NCBI GenBank assembly: GCA_017618625.1
Contig: JAFZTV010000073.1
Coordinates: 1-35,415, forward strand
Reading direction: 5' to 3'
DNA from: Bacteroidales bacterium
GTDB lineage: Bacteria; Bacteroidota; Bacteroidia; Bacteroidales; P3
Length of the DNA: 35,415 nucleotides
Of the stretch, positions 9,384 through 17,895 are shown in pieces (position 1 is the stretch's first letter; each line of letters opens with the position of its first letter). Under the pieces are notes generated by a model, which worked only from the letters and a program-made list of their open reading frames with translations, was not told where the DNA came from and ran no database searches. A program made the position numbers and the translations under genes.

Positions 9384-9950
9384 CTATTCTTTATTAATTT
9401 GCTGGAATGTCTCGTATGCAGCCTCCAATGCTCCGCAGAAGGCACGTGAGGTGATGGTGGAGCCGCTGATGGCGTCAACATTGCCGCCGTCTTTCTTGAC
9501 GATGAGGTTGTCGGTACCAGGATTCTTGCCCACAACACATCCTTTCGAGCCTTCCTGGAACCACTTGTCAGCCTTTGCGCCAAGGCCTGGGGTCTCATTG
9601 GTTTCCAAAATACTGTAACCAGTGATGTTACCCGTAGCAGCATCGAAGCCGTACATCACACCAAGATGTCCGCCGAAGCCGTTTTCACTGGCCGACTCAA
9701 CGGCTACCGAAGCAAGCTGGTCGCCATTGTAGGCAAGGTGACATTTCATACCATTGACCTCTTGGTCTTCAAGCCTATCAAAAGCAGGGAGTACAGCCTT
9801 AATAGCGTTTTCAGTCTTGGCCTTTTTCGATGCTTCAATTGGTTCCTTCGTAATGGAACTCATCAGTGCAAGCACTCCTGCCGCCACCACAGCAATGATG
9901 GTCAGCGAGAGAAACATATTAAGTAATGTTGATTGTGCTTTCTTTGCCAT
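9384..9950 (-). CDS. rnfG: Rnf complex subunit RnfG
   Basis: Membrane-anchored flavoprotein subunit of Rnf (188 residues). One N-terminal membrane segment (about residues 11-31, LLNMFLSLTIIAVVAAGVLALM) precedes a domain on the outer side of the membrane. Near residues 160-170 is the covalent-FMN site: DAISGSTITSRAF, where a threonine in the S-G-[AS]-T-x-T/S motif carries FMN through a phosphoester bond. The glycine-rich GFGGHLGVMYGFD and the GLGAKAD segment (ETNETPGLGAKADKWFQEG) are typical of RnfG/NqrC. It sits between rnfD and rnfE. Confidence 0.93.
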   Translation of the reverse strand: MAKKAQSTLLNMFLSLTIIAVVAAGVLALMSSITKEPIEASKKAKTENAIKAVLPAFDRLEDQEVNGMKCHLAYNGDQLASVAVESASENGFGGHLGVMYGFDAATGNITGYSILETNETPGLGAKADKWFQEGSKGCVVGKNPGTDNLIVKKDGGNVDAISGSTITSRAFCGALEAAYETFQQINKE

Positions 9951-9961
9951 AATATTGTGAT

Positions 9962-9989
9962 AATTTTGAATTCTGAAATTTGAATTTTG
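9962..9989. repeat. Heptamer tract AATTTTG, 4 units, in the rnfD-rnfG spacer
   Basis: AATTTTG, AATTCTG, AAATTTG, AATTTTG in exact register occupy half of the 52-bp spacer. The same unit recurs inside the anmK reading frame at 24263-24290. Confidence 0.8.
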
Positions 9990-10002
9990 AGGGCTATTGC
10001 TC

Positions 10003-10968
10003 TTATTTGGCGAATCTTGCGGGTTTGCACCAGCGGTTGATGAGCGGTGTCACAGAGTTCATCAGCAGGATAGCGAAGCTGACGCCCTCGGGATAGGCTC
10101 CCCAGTTACGGATGATGATGGTCAGCAGGCCGCAGCCGAAACCGAATATAAGCTGCCCGACCTTAGACATCGGCGAAGTGACCATATCCGTGGCCATAAA
10201 GCAGGCACCAAGCATGATACCACCGGTGAGGATTGTTGTAACAGGGTCAATAAACTGCTCGCCATTGCAGAGATAAAGGATGCCGCTGAACACGAATGCC
10301 GTGCCAATAAACGCCACTGGAATATGCCATGTGATGATTTTGCGGCAGAGTAGGTAAATTGCACCGATCAGGATGGCCAATGCCGACACCTCGCCGAAAG
10401 AGCCGCCCATGTGTCCCACAAACATCTCCCATGCCTGAGGCAAAGCCTCTGTGCCATGCTCCTTGATTATACCAAGCGGAGTTGCACCACTATCGGCATC
10501 GGTGAAAAGGCGTGTCGGGAAGATACCACCGACTTTGGGCCATGTGGTCATCTGGACGGGGAATGATATGAGCAGGAACACACGACCAACCAACGCAGGG
10601 TTGAAGGGATTCTTGCCAAGTCCACCAAAGGCCATCTTGCCGATGCCGATGGCGACCAATGCACCGATTACGACTATCCAAAGCATCGAGGCCGTAGCTG
10701 GCACATTGAACGCCAACAGCAGACCTGTGACAACAGCCGAACCGTCACCTATGGTGGTCGGCACCTTCATGATGAATTTCTCGATAAGCCACTGGAAAAG
10801 CACGCAGCTTACAACCGAGACAAGTGTCACGAGCAAGGCATTCACACCGAAATAAAGTGTCGCAACAATAAGCGCTGGTATCAACGCCATATTGACGCGC
10901 CACATGATGCGTTTGGTCGATTCGTCGCTGTGTACGTGGGGCGAACCCGATATATTAAGCAGTTTCAT
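10003..10968 (-). CDS. rnfD: Rnf complex subunit RnfD
   Basis: Polytopic membrane flavoprotein subunit of Rnf (321 residues, usual length). It begins MKLLNISGSPHVHSDESTKRIMWRV, with the conserved SPH motif ahead of the first helix; around eight or more helices follow. The covalent FMN attachment motif is DADSGATPLG near residue 160, where the Thr of SGAT is the expected site. The later ATDMVTSPMSKVGQLIFG segment is also typical of RnfD/NqrB. It lies between rnfC and rnfG. The C-terminus ends normally (NSVTPLINRWCKPARF). Confidence 0.94.
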   Translation of the reverse strand: MKLLNISGSPHVHSDESTKRIMWRVNMALIPALIVATLYFGVNALLVTLVSVVSCVLFQWLIEKFIMKVPTTIGDGSAVVTGLLLAFNVPATASMLWIVVIGALVAIGIGKMAFGGLGKNPFNPALVGRVFLLISFPVQMTTWPKVGGIFPTRLFTDADSGATPLGIIKEHGTEALPQAWEMFVGHMGGSFGEVSALAILIGAIYLLCRKIITWHIPVAFIGTAFVFSGILYLCNGEQFIDPVTTILTGGIMLGACFMATDMVTSPMSKVGQLIFGFGCGLLTIIIRNWGAYPEGVSFAILLMNSVTPLINRWCKPARFAK

Positions 10969-10978
10969 ATTATTGTTA

Positions 10979-11006
10979 GTGATTTGTGATTAGTGATTAG
11001 TGAATT
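10979..11006. repeat. Heptamer tract GTGATTA, 4 units, in the rnfC-rnfD spacer
   Basis: GTGATTT, GTGATTA, GTGATTA, GTGAATT in exact 7-bp register, then GACAATACAATCC. The tract with its flank resembles the left end of the 28985-29060 element (GTGAATA, GACAATACACATTTG). Confidence 0.85.
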
Positions 11007-11024
11007 GACAATACAATCCTTAAT

Positions 11025-12359
11025 TTATTTCTTGCTGCGTGCGGCGAGGATTCCACGGTATTTGTTCTTGCCGAGGCGAACTTCGTCAAGCAACGGCTTG
11101 TTGGCCGGGCATGAGAAGAAGCAGCAGCCGCACTCGATGCAGTCGAGTATATTGTGCGCGCCCGCCTCTTCGTAACGTCCGTTCTTTATCAAAGCCGAGA
11201 AAAGGTAGGGTTCCAATCCCATCGGGCAGGCATGCATGCACTTGCCGCAACGGATGCAGTTCGATTCTTTTGCACGTACAGCTTCGCTCTCGTCGATGAC
11301 CAAAACGCTGGATGCACCTTTCACCGTCGGACCGTCGAGGTTGCACATTGCCTTACCCATCATCGGACCGCCGCTGATAACCTTGCCTGTGGTTTCGGGC
11401 AACTCTCCGATGGAGTGTTTGATGATGTCGTTATACGAAATACCAATACGCACCTGGTAGTTGTGCTGCGAAGGCAGTTTCTTGCCAGTTACGGTAAGTA
11501 TGTTCTCAATGAGGGGTTTGTTCTTCTGTATGGCCTCGTAGACGGCGAAAGTGGTACCGACGTTGCTAACCACGCAACCGACGTCAATAGGCAACTTGCC
11601 GCTCGGCACGCGGCGTCCGGTGATGGCATTGATAAGCTGTTTTTCGGCGCCCTGCGGATATTTGAGTTTCAAGGGCTCCACGATGATGCCTTCAAACTTG
11701 GCGGCCATCTCACGCATCACGCGGATTGGCTCGGGCTTGTTGTTCTCGATGCCGATATAAGCGTTGGGAACACCAAGAGCTTTTCTGAGAATGCTGATGC
11801 CGATGCAAATTTCCTCGGCATGCTCCATCATCACACGGTGGTCGGAGGTGAGATAAGGCTCGCACTCGACAGCGTTGATGATAAGATACTCAGCCTTCTT
11901 GCCCTCTGGCACGCTGTATTTGATGTGAGCGGGGAAGGTGGCACCACCGAGTCCCACAATACCCATCTCTTTCAGTTTATCGACAATCTGCTTGGGCTCA
12001 AGGTTGCACTCGCGCTTGATGTCGGGAGTACGGTCGATGGTTTCCATCCACTCGTCGCCTTCGACATCGATATAGATGGCGGGCTTGGCCATGCCGAACG
12101 GGTCTTTGCAAATATCAATCTTGCTGACAGTGCCCGAAACAGGCGAATGGACATTGGCACACATGAAAGTCTGCGCCTCACCGATAAGCTGACCGACTTT
12201 AACCTTGTCGCCCTTAGCCACAATGGGAGTGGCGGGAGCGCCGAGATGCTGGTTCATGAGAACAACGACTTTGGCAGGAACAGGGAACTGCTCGATGACA
12301 GCCTCGGTCGAGATTTTATTGTCGTGCGGGTGAACACCACCCATCGCAAATGTTTTCAT
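11025..12359 (-). CDS. rnfC: Rnf complex subunit RnfC
   Basis: Peripheral cytoplasmic subunit of Rnf (444 residues) that exchanges electrons with NAD+ and carries FMN and iron-sulfur clusters. The N-terminal barrel-sandwich region begins MKTFAMGGVHPHDNK. A glycine-rich nucleotide/FMN-binding stretch is at about 135-147 (GIVGLGGATFPAH), as in NuoF-like proteins. Two 4Fe-4S motifs lie near the C-terminus: CIRCGKCMHACPMGL (about 364-378) and CIECGCCFFSCPANKP (from about 405). The long C-terminal extension of some proteobacterial RnfC is absent. It is second in the operon, after rnfB. Confidence 0.95.
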   Translation of the reverse strand: MKTFAMGGVHPHDNKISTEAVIEQFPVPAKVVVLMNQHLGAPATPIVAKGDKVKVGQLIGEAQTFMCANVHSPVSGTVSKIDICKDPFGMAKPAIYIDVEGDEWMETIDRTPDIKRECNLEPKQIVDKLKEMGIVGLGGATFPAHIKYSVPEGKKAEYLIINAVECEPYLTSDHRVMMEHAEEICIGISILRKALGVPNAYIGIENNKPEPIRVMREMAAKFEGIIVEPLKLKYPQGAEKQLINAITGRRVPSGKLPIDVGCVVSNVGTTFAVYEAIQKNKPLIENILTVTGKKLPSQHNYQVRIGISYNDIIKHSIGELPETTGKVISGGPMMGKAMCNLDGPTVKGASSVLVIDESEAVRAKESNCIRCGKCMHACPMGLEPYLFSALIKNGRYEEAGAHNILDCIECGCCFFSCPANKPLLDEVRLGKNKYRGILAARSKK

Positions 12360-12366
12360 TCGAATT

Positions 12367-12394
12367 GAAAGTTGAAAGTTGAAAAATGAAATTT
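12367..12394. repeat. Heptamer tract GAAAGTT, 4 units, in the rnfB-rnfC spacer
   Basis: GAAAGTT, GAAAGTT, GAAAAAT, GAAATTT in register, preceded in phase by TCGAATT. It fills most of the 46-bp spacer. Confidence 0.75.
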
Positions 12395-12405
12395 TGCTAA
12401 CTCAA

Positions 12406-13341
12406 TCACTCATTGGTTTTCTTGACTTCCACAGGCTCTGGCTGCGGGATGTTGATTTCCACCTTCGGAGCGTCGGCTTTGGGAGCCTCAACAGCAGGAG
12501 TCTCGGCAGGTTTAGGTTTCACGGGGGTGAAATTGACAGCGACGAGAGCGCCAGTGGGGCACTCGTTCACGCACTTGCCGCAAGCGATGCAGAGATTGTA
12601 GTCAACATAGGCGAGGTTGTTCTCGACCTTGATGGCCTCCTTAGGACATACCTTGGTGCACTTGCCGCATCCGATGCAAGCGTTGTCGCAGGTCTTGCGA
12701 GCCACTGCGCCTTTCTCTTTGTTGACGCAGTTAACAAAGACACGGCGGTTCTTACGCCCTTTGTTGCGAAGTTCGATGATGCCGCGCGGACAAGCCTTGA
12801 CACAGGCGCCGCAGGCGGTGCATTTCTCCTCGTCAATCTTCGGAGCGCCAGTTTCGGAATCCATGACCAGAGCGCCGAACTGACAAACGGCAGCACAGTT
12901 GCCAAGACCGAGGCAGCCGAACTGACAGCCGTTCTCTCCATTGAAGAGACTATTGGCAAACGAGCAGTCGCGCAATCCGTCGTAGTGGACCTTGGTGCGC
13001 TCGCCTGTGAAGCAGGCGTTGCAACGCACCACTGCAACCTGAGGCTCCGATGCCTCTGCCACGCATCCCATAAGGGCTGCCACTTTCTGCATCACGGCGT
13101 CGCCGCCAGCGGGGCATTTAAGACCTTCCATACTCCCCTGCTTGACAAAAGCCTCTGCCAAGGCTCGGCAGCCGGCCTTGCCGCAGCCGCCACAGTTGGC
13201 GCCCGGCAGCACCTCGGCGATTTCGTCAATCAGAGGGTCTTCGATAACTTTGAATTTCTGTGCCACGAAATAGAGCACAACCGCAAAAATAATACCCAGT
13301 GCGCCTAAGACGATCACTGCAAGCATAATTTGATGGGCCAT
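12406..13341 (-). CDS. rnfB: Rnf complex subunit RnfB
   Basis: Ferredoxin-accepting subunit of Rnf (311 residues) and first gene of the operon. An N-terminal membrane helix (about residues 5-27) anchors it. The RnfB-specific 4Fe-4S domain follows, with C50, C53, C58 and C76 ([18 protein letters not shown]). Several ferredoxin-type motifs come next, including [30 protein letters not shown] and [15 protein letters not shown]. The C-terminal tail of about 45 residues is rich in Pro, Lys and Glu and probably disordered. A promoter lies about 45 bp upstream. In many Bacteroidota an rseC-like gene precedes rnfB; here the upstream neighbour is an unrelated T9SS protein. Confidence 0.95.
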   Translation of the reverse strand: MAHQIMLAVIVLGALGIIFAVVLYFVAQKFKVIEDPLIDEIAEVLPGANCGGCGKAGCRALAEAFVKQGSMEGLKCPAGGDAVMQKVAALMGCVAEASEPQVAVVRCNACFTGERTKVHYDGLRDCSFANSLFNGENGCQFGCLGLGNCAAVCQFGALVMDSETGAPKIDEEKCTACGACVKACPRGIIELRNKGRKNRRVFVNCVNKEKGAVARKTCDNACIGCGKCTKVCPKEAIKVENNLAYVDYNLCIACGKCVNECPTGALVAVNFTPVKPKPAETPAVEAPKADAPKVEINIPQPEPVEVKKTNE

Positions 13342-13384
13342 AGTTTATTTTTTTCTTATGATATTATACAATAAGTCTGACTTG

Positions 13385-13415
13385 CAAAGATACAACAAAT
13401 TAACGGAATATACAA
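13385..13415 (-). promoter_or_regulatory. Promoter of the rnf operon
   Basis: Read on the minus strand, TATCTTTG (13385-13392) is preceded by TTG (13413-13415) at 20 bp spacing, a good match to the Bacteroidota promoter. Transcription would start near 13380, leaving a leader of about 40 nt before rnfB. Confidence 0.8.
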
Positions 13416-13490
13416 AGTTTTCAACAGAGGATTAGCCCCAAAATACACTAAAGAATTATTTACAAGGCAGTTAATCGGTAAAATACAAAT

Positions 13491-13522
13491 AAGAAAGCAG
13501 GCCTTTTTAGACCTGCTTTCTT
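13491..13522 (-). terminator. Terminator of the InlB-repeat T9SS gene
   Basis: AAGAAAGCAGG (13491-13501) pairs perfectly with CCTGCTTTCTT (13512-13522) over an 11-bp stem and 10-nt loop. On the minus strand it lies about 40 nt past the stop at 13560 and leads into ATTTGTATTTT. It insulates the gene from the rnf promoter. Confidence 0.8.
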
Positions 13523-13559
13523 GCATTATTGGGGCGTACACGATGGTACGCAACCAGTT

Positions 13560-16500
13560 TTAGTGACGGATATAAACTTTCTTTGTAGCCACGCCGTCAA
13601 CATGGACGAGATAGATGCCGTCGGCCGGAACATCGATGTTGAAAGCATCGAAGAGGCACTGCTCGGCACGATAAATCACACGACCCATCATGTCGGTCAC
13701 AGTGACATCGTGGTTCTCCACGCCTTTCACGAAGAGACGTCCACCCTGACACCATGCAACAACATGGCCGTTAGGAGCACCATTGACGGCACCAGTGAAC
13801 TGGAATATGGCTGTGAAGGTGCGGTCGCCCTCAACCACAATAGTGCGAGGATTGTCAACGTTACCGTCCTCAAGCCAACGAGAGAAGGCGTAGTTGAAGC
13901 TGGGGATAGCCTGTATCTCGACAGTTTCGCCAGCTCTGTAAACACCACTGCCTGTAGTTGTACCCATGCTCTCGTTGCTGGAGTTGACCGTGATGGTGTA
14001 GTAAATCACCTCGTCCTCGGCGAAGATGGCCGTGAGAGTGATATTGCCCTCAACGGTAACCGCCAAAGTGTCGGATACGGACTTGGAGTTGTTGATGTTG
14101 CTGGTACCATCCCAGGTCACGAAATGGTAACCCTCATTGGGAGTTGCAATCACGTTAATCTGGCTCATGTATGCATAGGTGCCGCCACCAGTGACTGTAC
14201 CCATAGCGGGGTCATTGGGGACTACGGTAACGGTGAAGTTGTCGGGAGCGAACGAAGCGGTGAACTCCATATCGGAGTTAATCACAAACGTGCGCGGATT
14301 GGCGGTCTCGCCGTCCTGCCACTGAGTGAAGTGGTAGCCGTAGTTGGGCAGAGCCTCGACCGAGACGGTGGCACCAGCGGGATAGCTGCCAGCACCGCTC
14401 ACACCACCCATTCCAGGATTGGCGGAAGCAACAGTCACGGTATAGAACTGAACCTCCTCGGAGACGAACTCAGCATAGAGGTTCAAATCGCAAGTAGCTT
14501 CAAAGGTATAAGGATTGTCGGTGACACCGTTGCTCCAACGAGTGAAACGGAAGCCCTGGTTGGCGGTAGCGGTGGCGGTGACAATGTCGCCATAATGGTA
14601 TGTGTTGGAACCCGTGGCAGTGCCGTAAGCGGCATTGCTGACGAGGATGTTAATCTGATAGACCTGCTGAGTGAAGTTGGCAGTATAGGTGGCATTGCCC
14701 GAAACCTGCACATCACGTGTGGCGGACATGAAGTTGTCGCTCCATCCTGCAAACTCATAACCAGCGTTGGGGGAGGCGACAAGAGTAGCCGTAGCACCAT
14801 ACTGGTAGGAGCCGCCGCCAGTAACCTGACCACCTTCGGCGGGGTTGGCGACTGCGGTGATTTCATAGCTTATGGGCTGGAAGGTAGCCTCGAAGGTAAG
14901 GTTGGAGGTAACCGTCTCGGTACGTGGGTTAGTGGTAACCTGGTCGTTCCACGCCACAAACTCGTAGCCAGTGTTAGGCATAGCCTCGATGACGGCAGTG
15001 GAGTTTTCCTCATATACGCCGCCGCCAGTGACGGTACCCATAGTCGGGTTGGCAGAAGTGGCCGTGACGGTATAATAGGTAATCAGAGCGCCGTCCTCTT
15101 CGAACATGGCGGTGACAGTCTTGTTCTCGAAAACAGAGAATACATAGGGATTGGAGATCTCACCATCGCTCCACTGTACAAAATGATACCCATCAACCGG
15201 GGTGGCGGTAAGGGTGGCAGTTTCGCCGTAGAAATAGGTGTCGCCACCTGCGACGGAGCCATACAAATCATTGTTGGCGAGAGCTGTCACGGTGAACGAT
15301 ATGCGCTCGAAGGAAGCGGTGTAGGTGGCATCGCCCGAGACAGAGACCTGACGCGGGTTCTGAGTGTTGCCATCCTGCCACTGAGTGAAGCTGTAGCCCT
15401 CTTCGGGGACAGCAGTAAGGGTGGCGGTCGATGCATAGTCGTAAGGACCGCCGCCAGTGACGGTACCCATGGTTTCGTCGGCAGAAAGCGCAGTTATGGT
15501 ATAGCTATTGGGAGCGAAGGAGGCGGTGAAGGTGGTGTCCTGAGTAACCACGATGGTACGCGAAGCCTCGGTGCTGGCATCCTGCCACTGAGTGAAGTGG
15601 TATCCAGTGTTGGCAGTTGCCGAAATCACGGTTGAGTAGCCCTCACGCACAGAACCCGAACCGCTGACAGTACCCATAACGGGGTTGGCGGACAGGACTG
15701 TCACCGTGTAGTAATTAATCTCGTCCATCTCAAAATAGGCGACAATCTCGGTATTTTGAGTGACTGTGAAGGTGTGAGGATTGTCGGTAGAGCCGTCGCT
15801 CCAACGGAGGAAATGATAGTCCTCGGCGGGAGTTGCCTCAACAGTTGCGGTGGCGCCGTAGGTGTAGCTGTCAGAACCCGTGACCGTTCCGTGCGAGGGG
15901 TCGTCGGGAGTAGCCGTAACCGTCAAGGTCTGGAGTTGGAATGTAGCTGTGTATTCAGCGTCGGCGGTAACAGTCACCATGCGAGTTGCGTTGGTACTGT
16001 GGTCGTTCCATTCGACAAACTCATAGCCCGTATTCGGCGTCGCAGTGAGGGTGGCTGTGGAATTGTAGTTATATGTGCCGCCACCAGTGACGATGCCGCC
16101 CTCAGCGGGGTTGGCATTGACTGTGATACTGAACTGCTGGAGGGCGAACTGAGCCACGTAGGAGGCATCGTCCGTCACGGTAACAGTGCGCGGATTGGCG
16201 GTCTCACCGTCGCTCCACTGGGTGAAGTTGTAGCCAGTGTTGGCGGTGGCGGTAAGAGTCACGCTGGAACCCTCGACATAGGTGCCGCCCGCAGGGCTGA
16301 GAGCCACAGAACCACCAATAGTGGGATCGGCGGAAACCGAAATATTATAGTGGTTCGGGTCATCGTTGAGAGCGTAGATTATGACATAGTAGTCTTTATA
16401 TCCGCCATCCTCAGCGACGATATGTATCTTTGCACGGCGAGCAGGACGACCGTTGTAGGTGAAACCGCTTTCCTCGACAAAAGAGATGGTTGGGTATGCA

Positions 16501-17381
16501 TCGCTGACCTCGGTGGTGACGTTGAAGTCATTAGGAGAAAGGTTGTCAAGGTCGCTCACATAATCAACCGTAGTAACATAGTCGCCGAAGTTGCCTTTAC
16601 TGAATCCTGGAATGGCAGTACCCTGGAAGGCGATGCCAGTTGCCCATGCGCTGTAGATAAACTCTATATCGTCGACACAAAGAAAATCGTTTTTGTTGCC
16701 ACCACCCGCATTTCTATTCGTTGTAAGAGTTGCGAACACATAATTGGCAGAGCCTGTTCCAGACTCAAAAGCGACTTTTTTCTGGACCCATACATAGCCG
16801 GAGCTTGAACTGGTTGTCCTCGTGAAATCGAGCCATGCCTTACGGCTGTACTTGGCCGAGTTGTTGACATCGCCGGATGAATGGTCCTTAAAATTACAGT
16901 CACTATGTACAAAGAACCTTACAGATGCGTAGGCATCCGATGCGGTGGCATAGAACGACACCCAAAAATAGACCGAATCTGGCGTGGCTGTAAAAGGTTG
17001 ATTGAAACCAGACGTGCTTCTATCGGTGTAATTATAATTGTCAGAACTTGATGCATCCGTACTCCCCGCATTCATACGCCCCGTTGTCAGGGTACCATTG
17101 GCCAGAGCAAGGACCAAACTCTTTGGTGTAATTTTTACAAAATAACTTCCAGATCCGCCAGTACGAGAACCTGACACCTTCGTTATCAAGTTGCTGACTC
17201 CCGGCAACATACCTGACCATGAACCTGTCGCATTGTTCGTAGAATTCCAATTAGAAGGCAAATTGGAACTCCAACTTTCGAATCCGTTGTTTTGCAGCTG
17301 ATATGGCTGCGCTTTTATGTTAGTCGCAAAGGCAACTAACGTCATGATTATAAGAAAACTAAAAATCTTTTTCATAGGCAT
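13560..17381 (-). CDS. T9SS type A surface protein with 12 InlB-like B repeats
   Basis: A 1273-residue exported protein. The start is 17381 (MPMKKIFSF) or the ATG two codons later; a signal peptide follows (FLIIMTLVAFATNIKAQ). Residues about 25-340 resemble the Bacteroidota PCMD-type putative carbohydrate-binding region (NGFESWSSNLPSNWN; FLCVDDIEFIYSAW). From about 343 to 1190 there are 12 consecutive repeats of about 70 residues (TATANTGYNFTQWSDG, then NPRTVTVT, then AQF), matching the divergent InlB B-repeat family. The last 75 residues are a type A sorting domain (VTVTDMMGRVIYRAE, GIYLVHVDG, KKVYIRH). The repeats probably form an extended stalk. Unequal crossing-over between the roughly 207-bp DNA repeats could change its length. 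Confidence 0.88.
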   Translation of the reverse strand: MPMKKIFSFLIIMTLVAFATNIKAQPYQLQNNGFESWSSNLPSNWNSTNNATGSWSGMLPGVSNLITKVSGSRTGGSGSYFVKITPKSLVLALANGTLTTGRMNAGSTDASSSDNYNYTDRSTSGFNQPFTATPDSVYFWVSFYATASDAYASVRFFVHSDCNFKDHSSGDVNNSAKYSRKAWLDFTRTTSSSSGYVWVQKKVAFESGTGSANYVFATLTTNRNAGGGNKNDFLCVDDIEFIYSAWATGIAFQGTAIPGFSKGNFGDYVTTVDYVSDLDNLSPNDFNVTTEVSDAYPTISFVEESGFTYNGRPARRAKIHIVAEDGGYKDYYVIIYALNDDPNHYNISVSADPTIGGSVALSPAGGTYVEGSSVTLTATANTGYNFTQWSDGETANPRTVTVTDDASYVAQFALQQFSITVNANPAEGGIVTGGGTYNYNSTATLTATPNTGYEFVEWNDHSTNATRMVTVTADAEYTATFQLQTLTVTATPDDPSHGTVTGSDSYTYGATATVEATPAEDYHFLRWSDGSTDNPHTFTVTQNTEIVAYFEMDEINYYTVTVLSANPVMGTVSGSGSVREGYSTVISATANTGYHFTQWQDASTEASRTIVVTQDTTFTASFAPNSYTITALSADETMGTVTGGGPYDYASTATLTAVPEEGYSFTQWQDGNTQNPRQVSVSGDATYTASFERISFTVTALANNDLYGSVAGGDTYFYGETATLTATPVDGYHFVQWSDGEISNPYVFSVFENKTVTAMFEEDGALITYYTVTATSANPTMGTVTGGGVYEENSTAVIEAMPNTGYEFVAWNDQVTTNPRTETVTSNLTFEATFQPISYEITAVANPAEGGQVTGGGSYQYGATATLVASPNAGYEFAGWSDNFMSATRDVQVSGNATYTANFTQQVYQINILVSNAAYGTATGSNTYHYGDIVTATATANQGFRFTRWSNGVTDNPYTFEATCDLNLYAEFVSEEVQFYTVTVASANPGMGGVSGAGSYPAGATVSVEALPNYGYHFTQWQDGETANPRTFVINSDMEFTASFAPDNFTVTVVPNDPAMGTVTGGGTYAYMSQINVIATPNEGYHFVTWDGTSNINNSKSVSDTLAVTVEGNITLTAIFAEDEVIYYTITVNSSNESMGTTTGSGVYRAGETVEIQAIPSFNYAFSRWLEDGNVDNPRTIVVEGDRTFTAIFQFTGAVNGAPNGHVVAWCQGGRLFVKGVENHDVTVTDMMGRVIYRAEQCLFDAFNIDVPADGIYLVHVDGVATKKVYIRH

Positions 17382-17455
17382 GAATTATTGATTTTAAACT
17401 ACAAATTTACTCATTTTTCATTTCTCCAAACTTTTTTTGCCAAAAAATCGCCGAT

Positions 17456-17536
17456 TGTTGATAACTTGCCGAGTTATCAACAGTCTATACATCTCTCCTA
17501 TCCATCCCATAACCAACTCTTTATCAATTATCAACA
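17456..17536. promoter_or_regulatory. Cluster of three TTATCAACA 9-mers (DnaA-box-like)
   Basis: Perfect copies lie at 17456-17464 (minus), 17474-17482 (plus) and 17528-17536 (plus). The first two form a perfect 10-bp inverted repeat, GTTGATAACT/AGTTATCAAC, with a 5-nt spacer (17457-17481). The motif is one base from the DnaA box TTATCCACA. TTATCAATT at 17521-17529 is a degenerate fourth copy. Confidence 0.5.
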
Positions 17537-17634
17537 GTCCTCCACCCACAATCAACGACACTTCTCCTAAGCATCTGTCTATCTTCTGCACAGCACATGA
17601 CACCGATTTAACCCCGATATGCACAGCAGTTTCT

Positions 17635-17678
17635 GTCAGAGAAAAGTCAGACAAATGTCAGACGAATGTCAGAGAAAA
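17635..17678. repeat. Four 11-bp iterons, GTCAGAGAAAA type
   Basis: GTCAGAGAAAA, GTCAGACAAAT, GTCAGACGAAT, GTCAGAGAAAA run without gaps at exactly 11 bp, about one DNA turn per unit, so a protein could bind all four on one face. Confidence 0.85.
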
Positions 17679-17735
17679 GCCTTCGAACCTGATGGAAAAA
17701 CACCATTCAACACTCTCGCAAACACCTAAACCACA

Positions 17736-17750
17736 GTGCGTTAAACGCAC
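17736..17750. promoter_or_regulatory. 15-bp palindrome, possible operator
   Basis: GTGCGTT-A-AACGCAC is a perfect inverted repeat of 7-bp arms around one base. There is no T run on either side, so an operator is more likely than a terminator. Confidence 0.35.
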
Positions 17751-17858
17751 CAAAGAACAACATCGAATTGCCTCGTAATAGTTATTCTCTTGATAATCAC
17801 CCACAAAAATCCACACTTCTTCCGATTATCGCAACTGCAAAAATAAAAAAATAATTCG

Positions 17859-17866
17859 TACTTTTG
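17859..17866 (+). promoter_or_regulatory. -7 element of the SPOR-protein gene
   Basis: TACTTTTG fits TAnnTTTG and lies 29 bp before the start codon at 17896. No clear TTG occurs at the right distance upstream. Confidence 0.55.
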
Positions 17867-17895
17867 CAAATTCATTCCAATCATTTTTTTCCACA

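Larger units (their letters stand above)
17382..17895. other. 514-bp non-coding region with phased repeats
   Basis: There is no convincing gene here; the longest open frame (17437-17778) has no homologue-like features or signal. The region separates two divergent genes and holds three TTATCAACA 9-mers, a perfect hairpin, four 11-bp direct repeats, a 15-bp palindrome and an AT-rich stretch before a promoter. These are listed separately. It could be a complex control region or a replication-origin-like site. Confidence 0.6.

Noticed and set aside
11154..12368. 404-codon plus-strand open frame opposite rnfC
   Set aside because: Shadow of a well-conserved gene; no promoter or family match.
13521..16808. 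Long plus-strand open frames (704 and 350 codons) opposite the InlB-repeat gene
   Set aside because: They mirror the repeated coding strand; the minus-strand protein has signal peptide, recognised repeats and sorting domain, while the plus-strand text has no family features. The frame stays open because the same codon pattern repeats.
17456..17481. Inverted repeat GTTGATAACT/AGTTATCAAC as a terminator
   Set aside because: No T run follows on either strand and it lies upstream of both flanking genes, so an operator or DnaA-like site fits better.
17437..17778. 113-codon frame in the 514-bp non-coding region
   Set aside because: Low-complexity Ser/Thr/Pro text that runs through the iterons and palindromes; no start context or family.
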